Source: CAISIP01 sp041581405 | GTDB taxonomy: Bacteria; Pseudomonadota; Gammaproteobacteria; Burkholderiales; Burkholderiaceae_C | Length of the DNA stretch: 8,355 nt | Assembly: GCA_041581405.1 (NCBI GenBank) | Contig: JBFIDI010000250.1 | Location: 1 to 8,355, forward strand | Reading direction: 5' to 3' | Shown here: piece after piece, positions 1 to 8,228 of the stretch | Numbering within the stretch: the stretch's first letter is position 1 | Layout: every line of letters begins with the position of its first letter | Position numbers and translations under genes: made by a program | The notes under the pieces: model-generated | Seen by the model: only the letters and a program-made list of their open reading frames with translations | Told to the model about the DNA's origin: nothing | Databases searched by the model: none

Positions 1-243
1 CCATCCGCGGCCCTTGGGCAGGTCGCTCGCATGCAGGACCAGGGTCGCGCGAAACCGGTCCCGGGTCGCGGGTGTCACCATCTGGCTGCAGGACACCAGG
101 AACAGGATGTCGCCGTCTGCCAGTTCCCGCAGATCGCTCACCAGGTTGACCGCATGCCCGTGACGGGTCATGGTCTCGCTCCAGTCCTTCAGACGGGGCA
201 TAACCGGGTGGCGGGTGTCGGAACAGACGATCGAGACTCTCAT
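1..243 (-). CDS. formyltransferase-like protein, N-terminal part (cut by window edge)
   Basis: Only the first 81 codons are present; the gene runs off the left edge and no stop is reached. It begins with ATG at 243, overlapping the pseG stop by 4 nt (ATGA), with a purine-rich GGGAAAA upstream. The start MRVSIVCSDTRHPV, the strand ADGDILFLVSCSQMVTP (42-58) and LVLHASDLPKGRGW (68-81) look like the N10-formyltetrahydrofolate-dependent formyltransferase fold (methionyl-tRNA formyltransferase and sugar N-formyltransferases). In that fold the HxSxLPKxRG segment precedes the active site. In a pse gene string it probably acylates the 4-amino group of the PseC product or a later amino sugar. The catalytic Asn-His-Asp residues would be beyond the edge and cannot be checked. 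The family call is moderately sure; the substrate is inferred. Confidence 0.72.
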   Translation of the reverse strand, partial: MRVSIVCSDTRHPVMPRLKDWSETMTRHGHAVNLVSDLRELADGDILFLVSCSQMVTPATRDRFRATLVLHASDLPKGRGW

Positions 244-1340
244 GCCGCATTTTCCCGCAACAGCGCGGCCACGCGCTGGCAACCCCGCCCATCGACCAGC
301 GCACGCGCGGCGGCGGCGACACGGGAGCGCGCGGCATCGTCGTCGAGCCAGGCGCGCACGGCCGCGGCGATGTCGTCCTGCGTCACCTCCGCGGGGACAC
401 CCAGGTAGGTGCAGGCCCCCTGCTCGGCCAGCCCTTGCGCGATCGCGACCTGGTTGAGCGCGATCGCAATACATATCGTGGGCAGTCCGACACAGCAGCG
501 CTCCCAGGCAGAGGCACCGGAGGCGCCGATCGCGAAGTCGGCACGGGCCATCAACGTCGCCATGTCATCGACGTTCCGATGCACGCGCAACCAGGATTCG
601 CCCCCCCAACGGCGGACGAGTTGCTCCGCATGCGGGTTGCCCGGGCCGAGCACCACGTCGACGGCCAGGTCGGGTCGGCGCAGACGCGCGATCGCATCGA
701 GCGCCTTGCCGGTCTCGTTGTCGGAGTCGGTCCCGCCGAAGAAGACGAACACGCGCCGCCCGGCCGTATCGCGTGGCCCTGGGCTCGCGGCGGCCTGCGC
801 GAACTCCGGCCGGAGCAAGGCATAGTGCGGTCCCAGCAGCAGCGTGCAGCCGGGCGGCACCAACCCCTGATAACGGGCCTGCATCGCGGAAAACAGGTTC
901 TGATCCAACAGGACGTCGCACGCATGGGCACGATCGGCCAGGTCGTCGATCACCATCACGTGCCGCGCCACGCGCGACATCGCCTGTTCCCATCCGCTTT
1001 CCAGCGCGTAATGGTCGACGACCAGCCAGTCGCCCTCGCCCCATCCGGACACCACGTCGATGGACTCCTGCGCGTCCTGTTGCCAGGGAACCCCCAGCCA
1101 GTGGGCATGCGCAGGCACCGTGCCCGGCCCCCAGGCCGCGGGCCGCCCGGCCGGCGCCGGCAACATCGCAAGATCGATACCTCTGTGGCGCACCAGGTCC
1201 GGCACCGCGCCGGGCAGGTCGCGACAGACAAACAGGACCTGCGCACCCTCGGCACGCAGGACCGAGGCCAGGGTCAGACAACGCATGACATGCCCGCTTC
1301 CGATGTGCAGCGCAGAGTCGCAGCGCACGACCACCTTCAC
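240..1340 (-). CDS. pseG: UDP-2,4-diacetamido-2,4,6-trideoxy-beta-L-altropyranose hydrolase, PseG
   Basis: GT-B-fold hydrolase that releases UDP from the diacylated L-altrose sugar, giving the free sugar for the pseudaminic acid synthase. It has 366 residues, close to the family norm. Motifs: GSGHVMRC (14-21), in which His17 corresponds to the proposed catalytic base of Campylobacter PseG; VVDHYALE (107-114); IDDLADR (131-137); LLLGPHYALLRPEF (167-180); and the nucleotide-binding FFGGTDSDN (200-208) with GASGASAWE (272-280). The start is GTG at 1340, which overlaps the pseF stop (GTGA), has GGGAG 8 nt upstream, and puts the protein directly at strand KVVVRCDS. The same frame is open for another 145 codons upstream, but that part lies inside pseF and resembles no protein. 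It overlaps the next gene by 4 nt. Confidence 0.93.
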   Translation of the reverse strand: MKVVVRCDSALHIGSGHVMRCLTLASVLRAEGAQVLFVCRDLPGAVPDLVRHRGIDLAMLPAPAGRPAAWGPGTVPAHAHWLGVPWQQDAQESIDVVSGWGEGDWLVVDHYALESGWEQAMSRVARHVMVIDDLADRAHACDVLLDQNLFSAMQARYQGLVPPGCTLLLGPHYALLRPEFAQAAASPGPRDTAGRRVFVFFGGTDSDNETGKALDAIARLRRPDLAVDVVLGPGNPHAEQLVRRWGGESWLRVHRNVDDMATLMARADFAIGASGASAWERCCVGLPTICIAIALNQVAIAQGLAEQGACTYLGVPAEVTQDDIAAAVRAWLDDDAARSRVAAAARALVDGRGCQRVAALLRENAA

Positions 1341-2041
1341 ACCAGCGTCTCCCGCACGGCATGCCAGGCCTGGTACATGAGTTCGGCGCGGGTCCAGTCC
1401 TCCGGCGTGTCGATGTCCTGCACCAGGTAGCGCGGAAGGACCACCGGCATCGAGGCGCTGGAGAAAAGGGGCACGTCGTCGAGAAACGCCTGCGGATGCC
1501 CCCAATAGAACTGGCCGGCGTCGTGGAACGCATGCTCCAGGTCCTGGGAGCGGGTCAATGCATGTTCCGGATGCAGGGCTTGCACGGCGCCGTCGGCGGT
1601 GATGCGCAAGGCGCGCTGGATCGGAAACGGAAAACTGGTCACCGAGAAGGCGAAGGACCGGCCCGAGTCGCGCAGCATCTGCTCGCCCCGGCACAGATCC
1701 TGCGCACGCACGAACGGCGCGGTCGCGTAGATGCAGCACACCATGTCGACGGCCAGGCCGTGTTCCTGGAACCACCTGAGCGCGTGCTTGACCACGTCGG
1801 CCGTGCCGGTGTGGTCATCCGACAGCGGTGCCGGCCGCAGGAACGGCGTCTCGGCGCCATGCTGGCGCGCCACCGCGGCGATTTCCTCGTCGTCGGTCGA
1901 CACGATCACCCGGTCGAACAGCCGGCTGTCGCGAGCGGCTTCGATCGAATAGGCGATGATCGGCTTGCCGGCGAAGGCCTTGATGTTCTTGCGCGGGATG
2001 CGCTTGCTCCCGCCCCGGGCCGGGATCACCGCGATCTTCAT
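1337..2041 (-). CDS. pseF: pseudaminate cytidylyltransferase, PseF
   Basis: Activates pseudaminic acid with CTP to CMP-pseudaminate, the glycosyl donor. It has 234 residues, the family length. PARGGSKRIPRKNIK (7-21), STDD (49-52), CCIYATAPF (102-110), DAGQFYWG (174-181) and QDIDTPEDW (208-216) are the features that set PseF apart from NeuA-type enzymes. In particular, CIYATAPF replaces the LLQPTSP motif carried by the other cytidylyltransferase of this window. The ATG at 2041 overlaps the pseC stop (ATGA), and its TGA overlaps the GTG start of pseG. Its presence shows that the locus is meant to produce activated pseudaminic acid or a close derivative. Confidence 0.94.
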   Translation of the reverse strand: MKIAVIPARGGSKRIPRKNIKAFAGKPIIAYSIEAARDSRLFDRVIVSTDDEEIAAVARQHGAETPFLRPAPLSDDHTGTADVVKHALRWFQEHGLAVDMVCCIYATAPFVRAQDLCRGEQMLRDSGRSFAFSVTSFPFPIQRALRITADGAVQALHPEHALTRSQDLEHAFHDAGQFYWGHPQAFLDDVPLFSSASMPVVLPRYLVQDIDTPEDWTRAELMYQAWHAVRETLV

Positions 2042-3198
2042 GCCAGCAAGCCACGCAAGGTCCGCACGACCGCCTGCTGGTCGTCCTCGGTCAGGGTCGC
2101 GTACATCGGCAGGCTGATGGCCCGGGCGTAATAACGCTCGGCCTGCGGGAAGTCACCCGGCTTGAAACCCATGCGCCGGAAATAGGGCTGGGTATGCACC
2201 GGTATGTAATGCACGTTCACGCCGATGCCGGCACTGCGCAGCCCATCGAACACGGCCTTGCGGCGCGGTCCGCTCGCACCGTCCTCGACCTGGATCGGAT
2301 ACAGGTGCAGGGCCGAGCGGCTGTCGGGGTGTTGCCACGGCGTCACCAGGGGCAGGTCGGCCAGGGCCCGGTCGTATGCGGCGGCGATCGCGTGCCGGCG
2401 CTGCACGTAGTCCGCAAGCCGATCGAACTGGCTCAGGCCCAATGCCGCCTGCAGTTCCGTCAGCCGGTAGTTGTAGCCGAGTTCGACCTGCTGGTAATAC
2501 CAGGCGCCCTCGGACGGCCCGTCCATGTCGGCCGCGTCACGGGTGATGCCGTGGCTGCGCAACAGGCGCATCCGCTGCGCCAGCGCGTCGTCGTTGGTCA
2601 GCGCCATGCCACCTTCGGCCGTCGTGATGATCTTGACCGGGTGGAAACTGAACACGGTGATGTCGGAGTACGCGCAGCTGCCCACCGGCGCATCGAGATA
2701 GCTGCCACCGATCGCGTGCGACGCATCCTCGATGATGCGAAATCCGAACCGGTCGGCCAGCGCGCGGATGGCACGCATGTCGCACGACTGCCCGGCAAAA
2801 TGCACCGGGACGACGATCTTCGGCAAACGGCCCAGGCGCTGCGCCTCCAGCAGCTTGTGCTCCAGCTGGCCCGCGTCCATGTTGTAGCTGCGCGGATCGA
2901 CATCGACGAAATCCACCTGGGCACCACAATACAGGGCGCAGTTCGCGGACGCGACGAAGGTGTTGGGAGTGGTCCACAACCAGTCGCCCGGTCCGAGGCC
3001 CAGTGCGCGACAGGCGATATGCAGCGCGACGGTGGCATTGCTGACCGCCACGGCCTGCGATGCCTTGCAATGGGCGGCGATCGCCTGCTCGAAACGCGGC
3101 ACGACCGGCCCCTGGGTCAACCAGTCCGAGCGCAACACATCGACGACCGCGGCCACGTCGCCGTCGGTCACGTCCTGCCGGCCGTAGGGGATCGTCAT
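2038..3198 (-). CDS. pseC: UDP-4-amino-4,6-dideoxy-N-acetyl-beta-L-altrosamine transaminase, PseC
   Basis: PLP-dependent aminotransferase that places an amino group (from glutamate in the known enzymes) on C4 of the PseB product. It has 386 residues, the normal length. The start MTIPYGRQDV followed by SDWLTQGP (24-31) is a PseC-type beginning. The DegT/DnrJ/EryC1 fold is visible as SNATVALHIA (53-62), the cofactor-binding Asp158 in EDASHAIGGSY (157-167), and the Schiff-base Lys189 in FSFHPVKIITTAEGG (183-197). GYNYRLTELQAALG (241-254) and VNVHYIPVHTQPYF (327-340) shape the sugar-nucleotide site in this family. It overlaps pseB by 4 nt on one side and pseF by 4 nt on the other, which implies coupled translation and supports the pathway assignment. 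Confidence 0.95.
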   Translation of the reverse strand: MTIPYGRQDVTDGDVAAVVDVLRSDWLTQGPVVPRFEQAIAAHCKASQAVAVSNATVALHIACRALGLGPGDWLWTTPNTFVASANCALYCGAQVDFVDVDPRSYNMDAGQLEHKLLEAQRLGRLPKIVVPVHFAGQSCDMRAIRALADRFGFRIIEDASHAIGGSYLDAPVGSCAYSDITVFSFHPVKIITTAEGGMALTNDDALAQRMRLLRSHGITRDAADMDGPSEGAWYYQQVELGYNYRLTELQAALGLSQFDRLADYVQRRHAIAAAYDRALADLPLVTPWQHPDSRSALHLYPIQVEDGASGPRRKAVFDGLRSAGIGVNVHYIPVHTQPYFRRMGFKPGDFPQAERYYARAISLPMYATLTEDDQQAVVRTLRGLLA

Positions 3199-4196
3199 GC
3201 GCCCGCCCGTGCGTTGAACTCCCGAATTTCCTCGGTGGTCAGGAAATGGGGATTGTTGCCCGAGTCGTAGGCAAAGCCGGGCGCCACCAGGTTCCCCGAC
3301 TCGCCCAGCCGGGTGACGCGGTAGTCGACGTCCCGGTGGTGAAAACGGATCGTCGGCTGCAGCACGTAGTGCCGGTCGAACTCCAGCGTCAGGTGCGAGT
3401 CATCGGCCGGACACATGATCTCGTGCAGCTTCTCGCCCGGCCGGATACCGATGATTTTTGTTGCCATGCCGGGGGCCATCGCGGCGGCCAGGTCGACGAC
3501 GCGCACCGAGGGGATCTTCGGCACGAAGATCTCGCCGCCGTACATGCGCTCGAAATTCTTCAGCACGAAATCGACGCCCTCCTGCAGCGTGATCCAGAAC
3601 CGGGTCATGCGCTCGTCGGTGATGGGCAGGTGCTCGGCGTTCTCGGCCATGAGCTTGCGGAAGAACGGCACGACCGAGCCGCGCGAACCGACCACGTTGC
3701 CGTACCGCACGACGGAAAACAGCGTCCGCCGGCCACCCGCCATGTTGTTGGCCGCGACGAACAACTTGTCCGACGCCAGCTTGGTCGCGCCATACAGGTT
3801 GATCGGGTTGGCGGCCTTGTCCGTGGACAAGGCGATGACCTTCTCCACGTTGTTCTCCAGGGCCGCGCGAATCACGTTCTCGGCGCCATGGATGTTGGTC
3901 TTGATGCACTCCATCGGGTTGTATTCGGCAGCCGGAACCTGCTTGAGCGCCGCCGCATGGATGACGAGGTCGATCCCGCGCATGCCTTCCGTCAGTCGAT
4001 GGCCGTCGCGCACGTCACCGATGAAATACCGCATCACGGGAGCGTCGAACTCCTGCTGCATCTCGTATTGCTTCAGCTCGTCACGGGAGTACACGACGAT
4101 GCGCTTCGGACGGTAGCACGACAGCAGCGTGCGCACGTACTGCTTGCCAAAGGAGCCCGTTCCGCCAGTAATCAGGATCGATCGATCATTGAACAT
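3195..4196 (-). CDS. pseB: UDP-N-acetylglucosamine 4,6-dehydratase (inverting), PseB
   Basis: First enzyme of pseudaminic acid synthesis. It removes water from UDP-GlcNAc and inverts C5, giving UDP-2-acetamido-2,6-dideoxy-L-arabino-hexos-4-ulose. The 333 residues match the usual PseB/FlaA1 length. The sequence shows the Rossmann motif TGGTGSFG (10-17), YSRDE (36-40), STDK (124-127) with Asp126/Lys127, and Tyr135/Lys139 in YGATK. These are the Asp-Lys plus Tyr-x-x-x-Lys residues expected of the inverting dehydratase. VRYGNVVGSRGSV (163-175) and RPGEKLHE (252-259) are also typical. The ATG at 4196 is preceded by GAGG at 6-nt spacing. Its stop overlaps the pseC start by 4 nt (ATGA). It opens the pseudaminic block after the internal gap. 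Identification is strong; paralogues such as CapD/FnlA are longer or lack this N-terminus. Confidence 0.95.
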   Translation of the reverse strand: MFNDRSILITGGTGSFGKQYVRTLLSCYRPKRIVVYSRDELKQYEMQQEFDAPVMRYFIGDVRDGHRLTEGMRGIDLVIHAAALKQVPAAEYNPMECIKTNIHGAENVIRAALENNVEKVIALSTDKAANPINLYGATKLASDKLFVAANNMAGGRRTLFSVVRYGNVVGSRGSVVPFFRKLMAENAEHLPITDERMTRFWITLQEGVDFVLKNFERMYGGEIFVPKIPSVRVVDLAAAMAPGMATKIIGIRPGEKLHEIMCPADDSHLTLEFDRHYVLQPTIRFHHRDVDYRVTRLGESGNLVAPGFAYDSGNNPHFLTTEEIREFNARAGA

Positions 4197-4315
4197 TGCA
4201 AACCTCAAAAGTTACCGGCGACGTCACATGGCCGATGCGCCAGCCGCCCGGTGGGAGTTCCTTGCGCCAGGCATCACCAGGGTCGAACGACCCATGCGGA
4301 TGCGCGCGTCCGGCA
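4197..4315. other. intergenic gap between the synthase fusion and pseB, with small palindrome
   Basis: This 119-nt stretch is the only true internal spacer in the gene string. It holds a near-perfect palindrome, GGGTCG-AA-CGACCC (4280-4293), flanked by GCAT (4271-4274) and ATGC (4294-4297), which could extend the stem across a bulge. On the transcribed strand it lies 23 nt past the TAG stop. There is no following T-run, so it is not a classical intrinsic terminator; an RNA-stability or attenuation element is possible. At the pseB side there is a good ribosome binding site. I could not find a convincing -35/-10 pair, so a promoter for the pse genes is possible but unproven. Confidence 0.4.
4203..4206 (-). 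promoter_or_regulatory. ribosome binding site of pseB (GAGG)
   Basis: GAGG on the minus strand sits 6 nt before the ATG at 4196. It decides between this ATG and an in-frame TTG at 4208, which lies upstream of the GAGG. The ATG also gives the family's usual beginning, MFNDRSILITGG. Confidence 0.7.
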
Positions 4316-6562
4316 CTAGAACCACTGCTCCAGCCGATCGAGCGCAACCCAGAACCCTTCGCCATCGTTCTTGTGCCCCTGCCAGATCTCGGGAATGAAC
4401 GACGCCTGGGGCGCCTTGTCGCGCAACACGTCGGCCACCATGCCGAAGTCCATCGAACCCTCGCCGATCTGCAGCCCTTCGCCGTCGACGCCGTCGGCAT
4501 CGACCAGGTGCAGGTGGGCGCTCCAGGCGCCGACCTGCTCGAGAAACTCCTTGAACGACATGTTCAGGTGGCTGCATGCCAGCTGCGAATGCGAGACGTC
4601 CAGGCAGATCCGGTACTGGTACTGCGCACAGAATCCGGCGATGTCGGACGGCGTCATGAACAGGTTGTGGAAACGCTGCCCGCCGAAGTGCCACGGAAAC
4701 GGCGGCATGGTCTGGGGAATGATTTCCACGCCGTCGGCATCGATCCGCGACAGGCTGTCGGCGATCAGCGCGTGCATTGCCGCGCGCTGCGCCTCGGGCA
4801 CGAAATCGTCGGCGGTCGAGCCACCGGCGTTGATGATGATCAGCGGCCGCTCGGCCCGCCGGAAGAACGGTTTCAGGCGCCGCGTCAGGTCGACGACCCT
4901 CTGCAACTCGTCGATCGAGCGTTGCCGGTAGGCGGGATCGTCGGCACACAGGTCCATGATGTGATCGCCCGCGAACAGCTCGGGGCTGTGCACGACCAGG
5001 TCGAGGTCGAACACCTGCTTGAGATAGGTCTCCGGCGACTGCTCCATGTCCTTGTAGCTGAGATGGAACTCGACCAGGTCGAAATTCGACTTGCCGACCA
5101 TCTGGGCCAGGTCGTGGTACCGCACCGGTATGCCGAACGGACGCGAGAACCGGTACGGACGCGCAACCACCCGCTCGGCGTCGACGTCGGAGGGGAAGAA
5201 GAAGTCGCCCGCCTTGAAGTCGTGGCGCGCCGCCAGGCCCACCAGTTCTGCCTTGCGGTACGGCGCCAGGCCCTTGCCGGGGCTGCGCACCTCGACCATC
5301 TCCGCGGTGATGTGCTCGCCGGCGGCCAGGTCGCGGTTGATGACCAGGCTCTTGGCCAGCACCTCGCGGTTCATCATTTCGCCCTGGGTGACCTTGCGCG
5401 TCTCCCCGGAACCCAGCGCCAGTTCCACCTCGCGGATGCCCTGCACCATGGCCCGGAACTCGTCGGGCAGCAGGCTGACCCGGTGGTCGTTGCCCTCCAT
5501 CGTGCGGTCCAGCGTGAAGTGTTTCTCGATCACCTTGGCGCCGCGCGCGGCCGCCGCGATGGCCACGGAGATGCCCCGCTCGTGGCCGGAATACCCCACC
5601 GGGCAGTCGCCGATCTGCCGCAGCCGGTCCATGTAGTGCAGGTGGATGTCCTTGAACGGCGCCGGATAGGTCGAGTTGCAGTGCAGCAGCACGAACTGCG
5701 CATTGAGCCGGCGCAGGATACGCACCGCGTCGATGATCTCGGCCTCGTTGGACATGCCGGTCGAGCAGATCACCGGCTTGCCGGTCTTGGCCAGCGCCTC
5801 GAGCAGGTCGTGGTTGGTCAGGTCGGCGGACGCGAGCTTGAAGGCCGGCATGCCGTAGCGGTCCAGCACCGCGAGGCTGTCGGTGTCCCAGGGCGTGCAC
5901 AGGGGCAGGATCTTGCGCGACTTGCAGTAGTCGAACACCGACAACATGTCGGGCACGCTGAGCTGGAACTTGGACAACAGGTCCAGCGTGTATTGCGCCC
6001 CCAGGTCCTCGCTCGCATCCGATGCGTCACCGGCATTGCGATAGAGCTGGCCCATGCTGCGCATCTGGAACTTGGCGCAATCGGCACCGGCCGCCACGGC
6101 TTCGTCGACCAGCTTGCGCGCCAGCTCGACACTGCCGTTGTGGTTGTTGCCGATCTCGGCGATCACGAAGGCCGGCTTGTCCGGCCCGATCACGAAGTCG
6201 CCGATGCGGAAGTCCGCCGGTTGCCGCTGCGCGACCGCGACCAGGTGCATGTGGCGATCGAGCAGCGGCACGACGGTGACGCGGTCGTCGAATTTCTGCT
6301 CGATGTCCTCGTACGCCGCGTCGCTCGGCATGCTGACGAAGTTCTTGTTGCTGACCGCGCTCACGGGAGCGTCCAGGTTCAGCTGGTCCTGGTCCAGCAG
6401 CCAGCGCCGGAAGTCGCCGTCCGTCAGCACGCCTTCGAGCTTGCCGGTCTCGGACACCGAAAACACCATCCGGTTCTTGTTCGCGCTGATCTTGCGCAAG
6501 GCATTGAGCAGGCTGTCTTCCGAGAAAACGATGAGCTTGGAGAGATTGCGTTCGATGATCAT
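4316..6562 (-). CDS. CBS pair - NeuB-type nonulosonate synthase - SAF - xylose-isomerase-like barrel fusion
   Basis: A 748-residue multidomain protein. Residues about 5-112 form a CBS pair (GVLTDGDFRRWLL, 44-56), a likely nucleotide-sensing module. Residues about 125-375 are a NeuB-family PEP-condensing synthase: AEIGNNHNGS (135-144), LCTPWD (221-226), STGM (267-270), YSGHERG (324-330), EKHFTLDR (346-353). His327 and His348 are 21 residues apart, as are the metal-binding histidines of Neisseria NeuB. Residues about 397-460 are an SAF (antifreeze-like) domain with RSPGKGLAPY (426-435). Residues about 465-748 resemble the sugar-phosphate isomerase / AP-endonuclease-2 TIM barrel, with possible metal ligands Glu613, Asp655, His658, His685 and Glu725. 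The ATG at 6562 overlaps the upstream stop (ATGA), and the CBS domain begins at once. The synthase should join PEP to a six-carbon sugar. What the barrel does is unknown; it might make the substrate, and CBS might regulate. No frameshift was seen. It could serve legionaminate-like or other nonulosonates. Confidence 0.88.
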   Translation of the reverse strand: MIIERNLSKLIVFSEDSLLNALRKISANKNRMVFSVSETGKLEGVLTDGDFRRWLLDQDQLNLDAPVSAVSNKNFVSMPSDAAYEDIEQKFDDRVTVVPLLDRHMHLVAVAQRQPADFRIGDFVIGPDKPAFVIAEIGNNHNGSVELARKLVDEAVAAGADCAKFQMRSMGQLYRNAGDASDASEDLGAQYTLDLLSKFQLSVPDMLSVFDYCKSRKILPLCTPWDTDSLAVLDRYGMPAFKLASADLTNHDLLEALAKTGKPVICSTGMSNEAEIIDAVRILRRLNAQFVLLHCNSTYPAPFKDIHLHYMDRLRQIGDCPVGYSGHERGISVAIAAAARGAKVIEKHFTLDRTMEGNDHRVSLLPDEFRAMVQGIREVELALGSGETRKVTQGEMMNREVLAKSLVINRDLAAGEHITAEMVEVRSPGKGLAPYRKAELVGLAARHDFKAGDFFFPSDVDAERVVARPYRFSRPFGIPVRYHDLAQMVGKSNFDLVEFHLSYKDMEQSPETYLKQVFDLDLVVHSPELFAGDHIMDLCADDPAYRQRSIDELQRVVDLTRRLKPFFRRAERPLIIINAGGSTADDFVPEAQRAAMHALIADSLSRIDADGVEIIPQTMPPFPWHFGGQRFHNLFMTPSDIAGFCAQYQYRICLDVSHSQLACSHLNMSFKEFLEQVGAWSAHLHLVDADGVDGEGLQIGEGSMDFGMVADVLRDKAPQASFIPEIWQGHKNDGEGFWVALDRLEQWF

Positions 6563-7245
6563 GATGTCGCGCCATGCGAGATAAAGGCTGCAACGACGTC
6601 GAAATCGGCCAGGGAGTCGATCTCCCAGCTCTCGTCTTCGTGCATGGGGTACATGGCAATCGTGCCGCCCAGGCGGTTGCCGCCCTGCATCAGCAGTTCG
6701 GTGCGGGTGATGTAGATCGACCCGTTCTCCCGATACCACCGATCGGCGTCGGGAATGTCCTGCCGGCGCGGCCGGTTCCGGTAGTCGTACAAGGCCTGCG
6801 GCTGCTGCAGGTTCTTCCAGAAGAAATGGTGATTCTCGCAGACACCCAGCAGCGAGTCGGCCTGCGCGGCCTCGAATCGCTCGATGGCCGCGGCCAGCGA
6901 ACCCGGGCGCCGCCACGGCGAGGTCGGTTGCAGCAGGATGACTGCGTCCGGCGCAAAGCCGTTGTTCCGGTACCACTCGACCGCATGGGTCAGGACCGGC
7001 TCGGTCGGCGTGGTGTCCTGCGCAAGTTCGGCCGGCCGCCGGAACGGCACTTCGGCACCGAACTGCCGGGCCACGGCCACAATGGCGTCGTCGTCCGTCG
7101 AGACGACGACGTGTTCGATCGCCGCCACCGCCTGGGCCTGCTCGATGCTCCACGCGATCAGCGGCTTGCCGCCGATGTCCCGGATGTTCTTCCCCGGCAC
7201 GCCCTTCGAGCCGCCGCGGGCCGGAATGATGGCGAGATACCGCAT
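6559..7245 (-). CDS. CMP-nonulosonate (acylneuraminate-type) cytidylyltransferase
   Basis: Transfers CMP from CTP to a 2-keto-3-deoxy sugar acid, giving the donor used by glycosyltransferases. It has 228 residues, the usual length of the single-domain bacterial enzyme. Motifs: the nucleotide-binding PARGGSKGVPGKN (8-20), STDD (49-52), LLQPTSPWR (104-112), NGSIYIT (174-180) and a closing EIDSLADF (208-215). These fit the NeuA/LegF branch, whereas the second cytidylyltransferase of this window carries the PseF hallmarks. The precise substrate (neuraminate, legionaminate or another nonulosonate) cannot be read from the sequence, so I give no symbol. It starts 1 nt after the stop of the decarboxylase, and its stop overlaps the start of the synthase fusion by 4 nt (ATGA). 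It is therefore probably co-translated with that synthase and most likely activates its product. Confidence 0.9.
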   Translation of the reverse strand: MRYLAIIPARGGSKGVPGKNIRDIGGKPLIAWSIEQAQAVAAIEHVVVSTDDDAIVAVARQFGAEVPFRRPAELAQDTTPTEPVLTHAVEWYRNNGFAPDAVILLQPTSPWRRPGSLAAAIERFEAAQADSLLGVCENHHFFWKNLQQPQALYDYRNRPRRQDIPDADRWYRENGSIYITRTELLMQGGNRLGGTIAMYPMHEDESWEIDSLADFDVVAAFISHGATS

Positions 7246-7246
7246 G

Positions 7247-8206
<960 letters not shown>

Positions 8207-8212
8207 GATGTG

Positions 8213-8217
8213 CCTTC
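8213..8217 (-). promoter_or_regulatory. ribosome binding site of the UDP-glucuronate decarboxylase (GAAGG)
   Basis: GAAGG on the minus strand lies 6 nt before the TTG at 8206. It is the main reason for choosing that start over longer in-frame options. Confidence 0.55.
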
Positions 8218-8228
8218 GGGAGGTGGTT

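Noticed and set aside
1341..1775. A 145-codon N-terminal extension of pseG
   Set aside because: It lies wholly within pseF in another frame, is Arg/Pro/Gly-rich, and the GTG at 1340 has a good ribosome binding site and exact family start.
4197..4315. Possible promoter (TAACTT as a -10) before pseB
   Set aside because: There is no acceptable -35 at 16-18 bp and no sigma-54 GG-N10-GC pattern, so no promoter is claimed.
4186..4500. Minus-strand frame covering the internal spacer, ending in a plausible-looking peptide
   Set aside because: Its first half is antiphase to the synthase gene and its end overlaps pseB. There is no family resemblance, so it is treated as non-coding spacer.
4196..6715. 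Very long plus-strand open frame (about 839 codons) opposite the synthase fusion
   Set aside because: It is the antisense shadow of a GC-rich gene. Its translation is rich in His, Arg, Val and Gln with no recognisable domain, while the minus strand shows clear NeuB, CBS and SAF motifs.
6563..7153. A longer N-terminus of the synthase fusion (945 codons)
   Set aside because: The extra part is the out-of-frame shadow of the cytidylyltransferase gene. The CBS domain begins right at the ATG at 6562.
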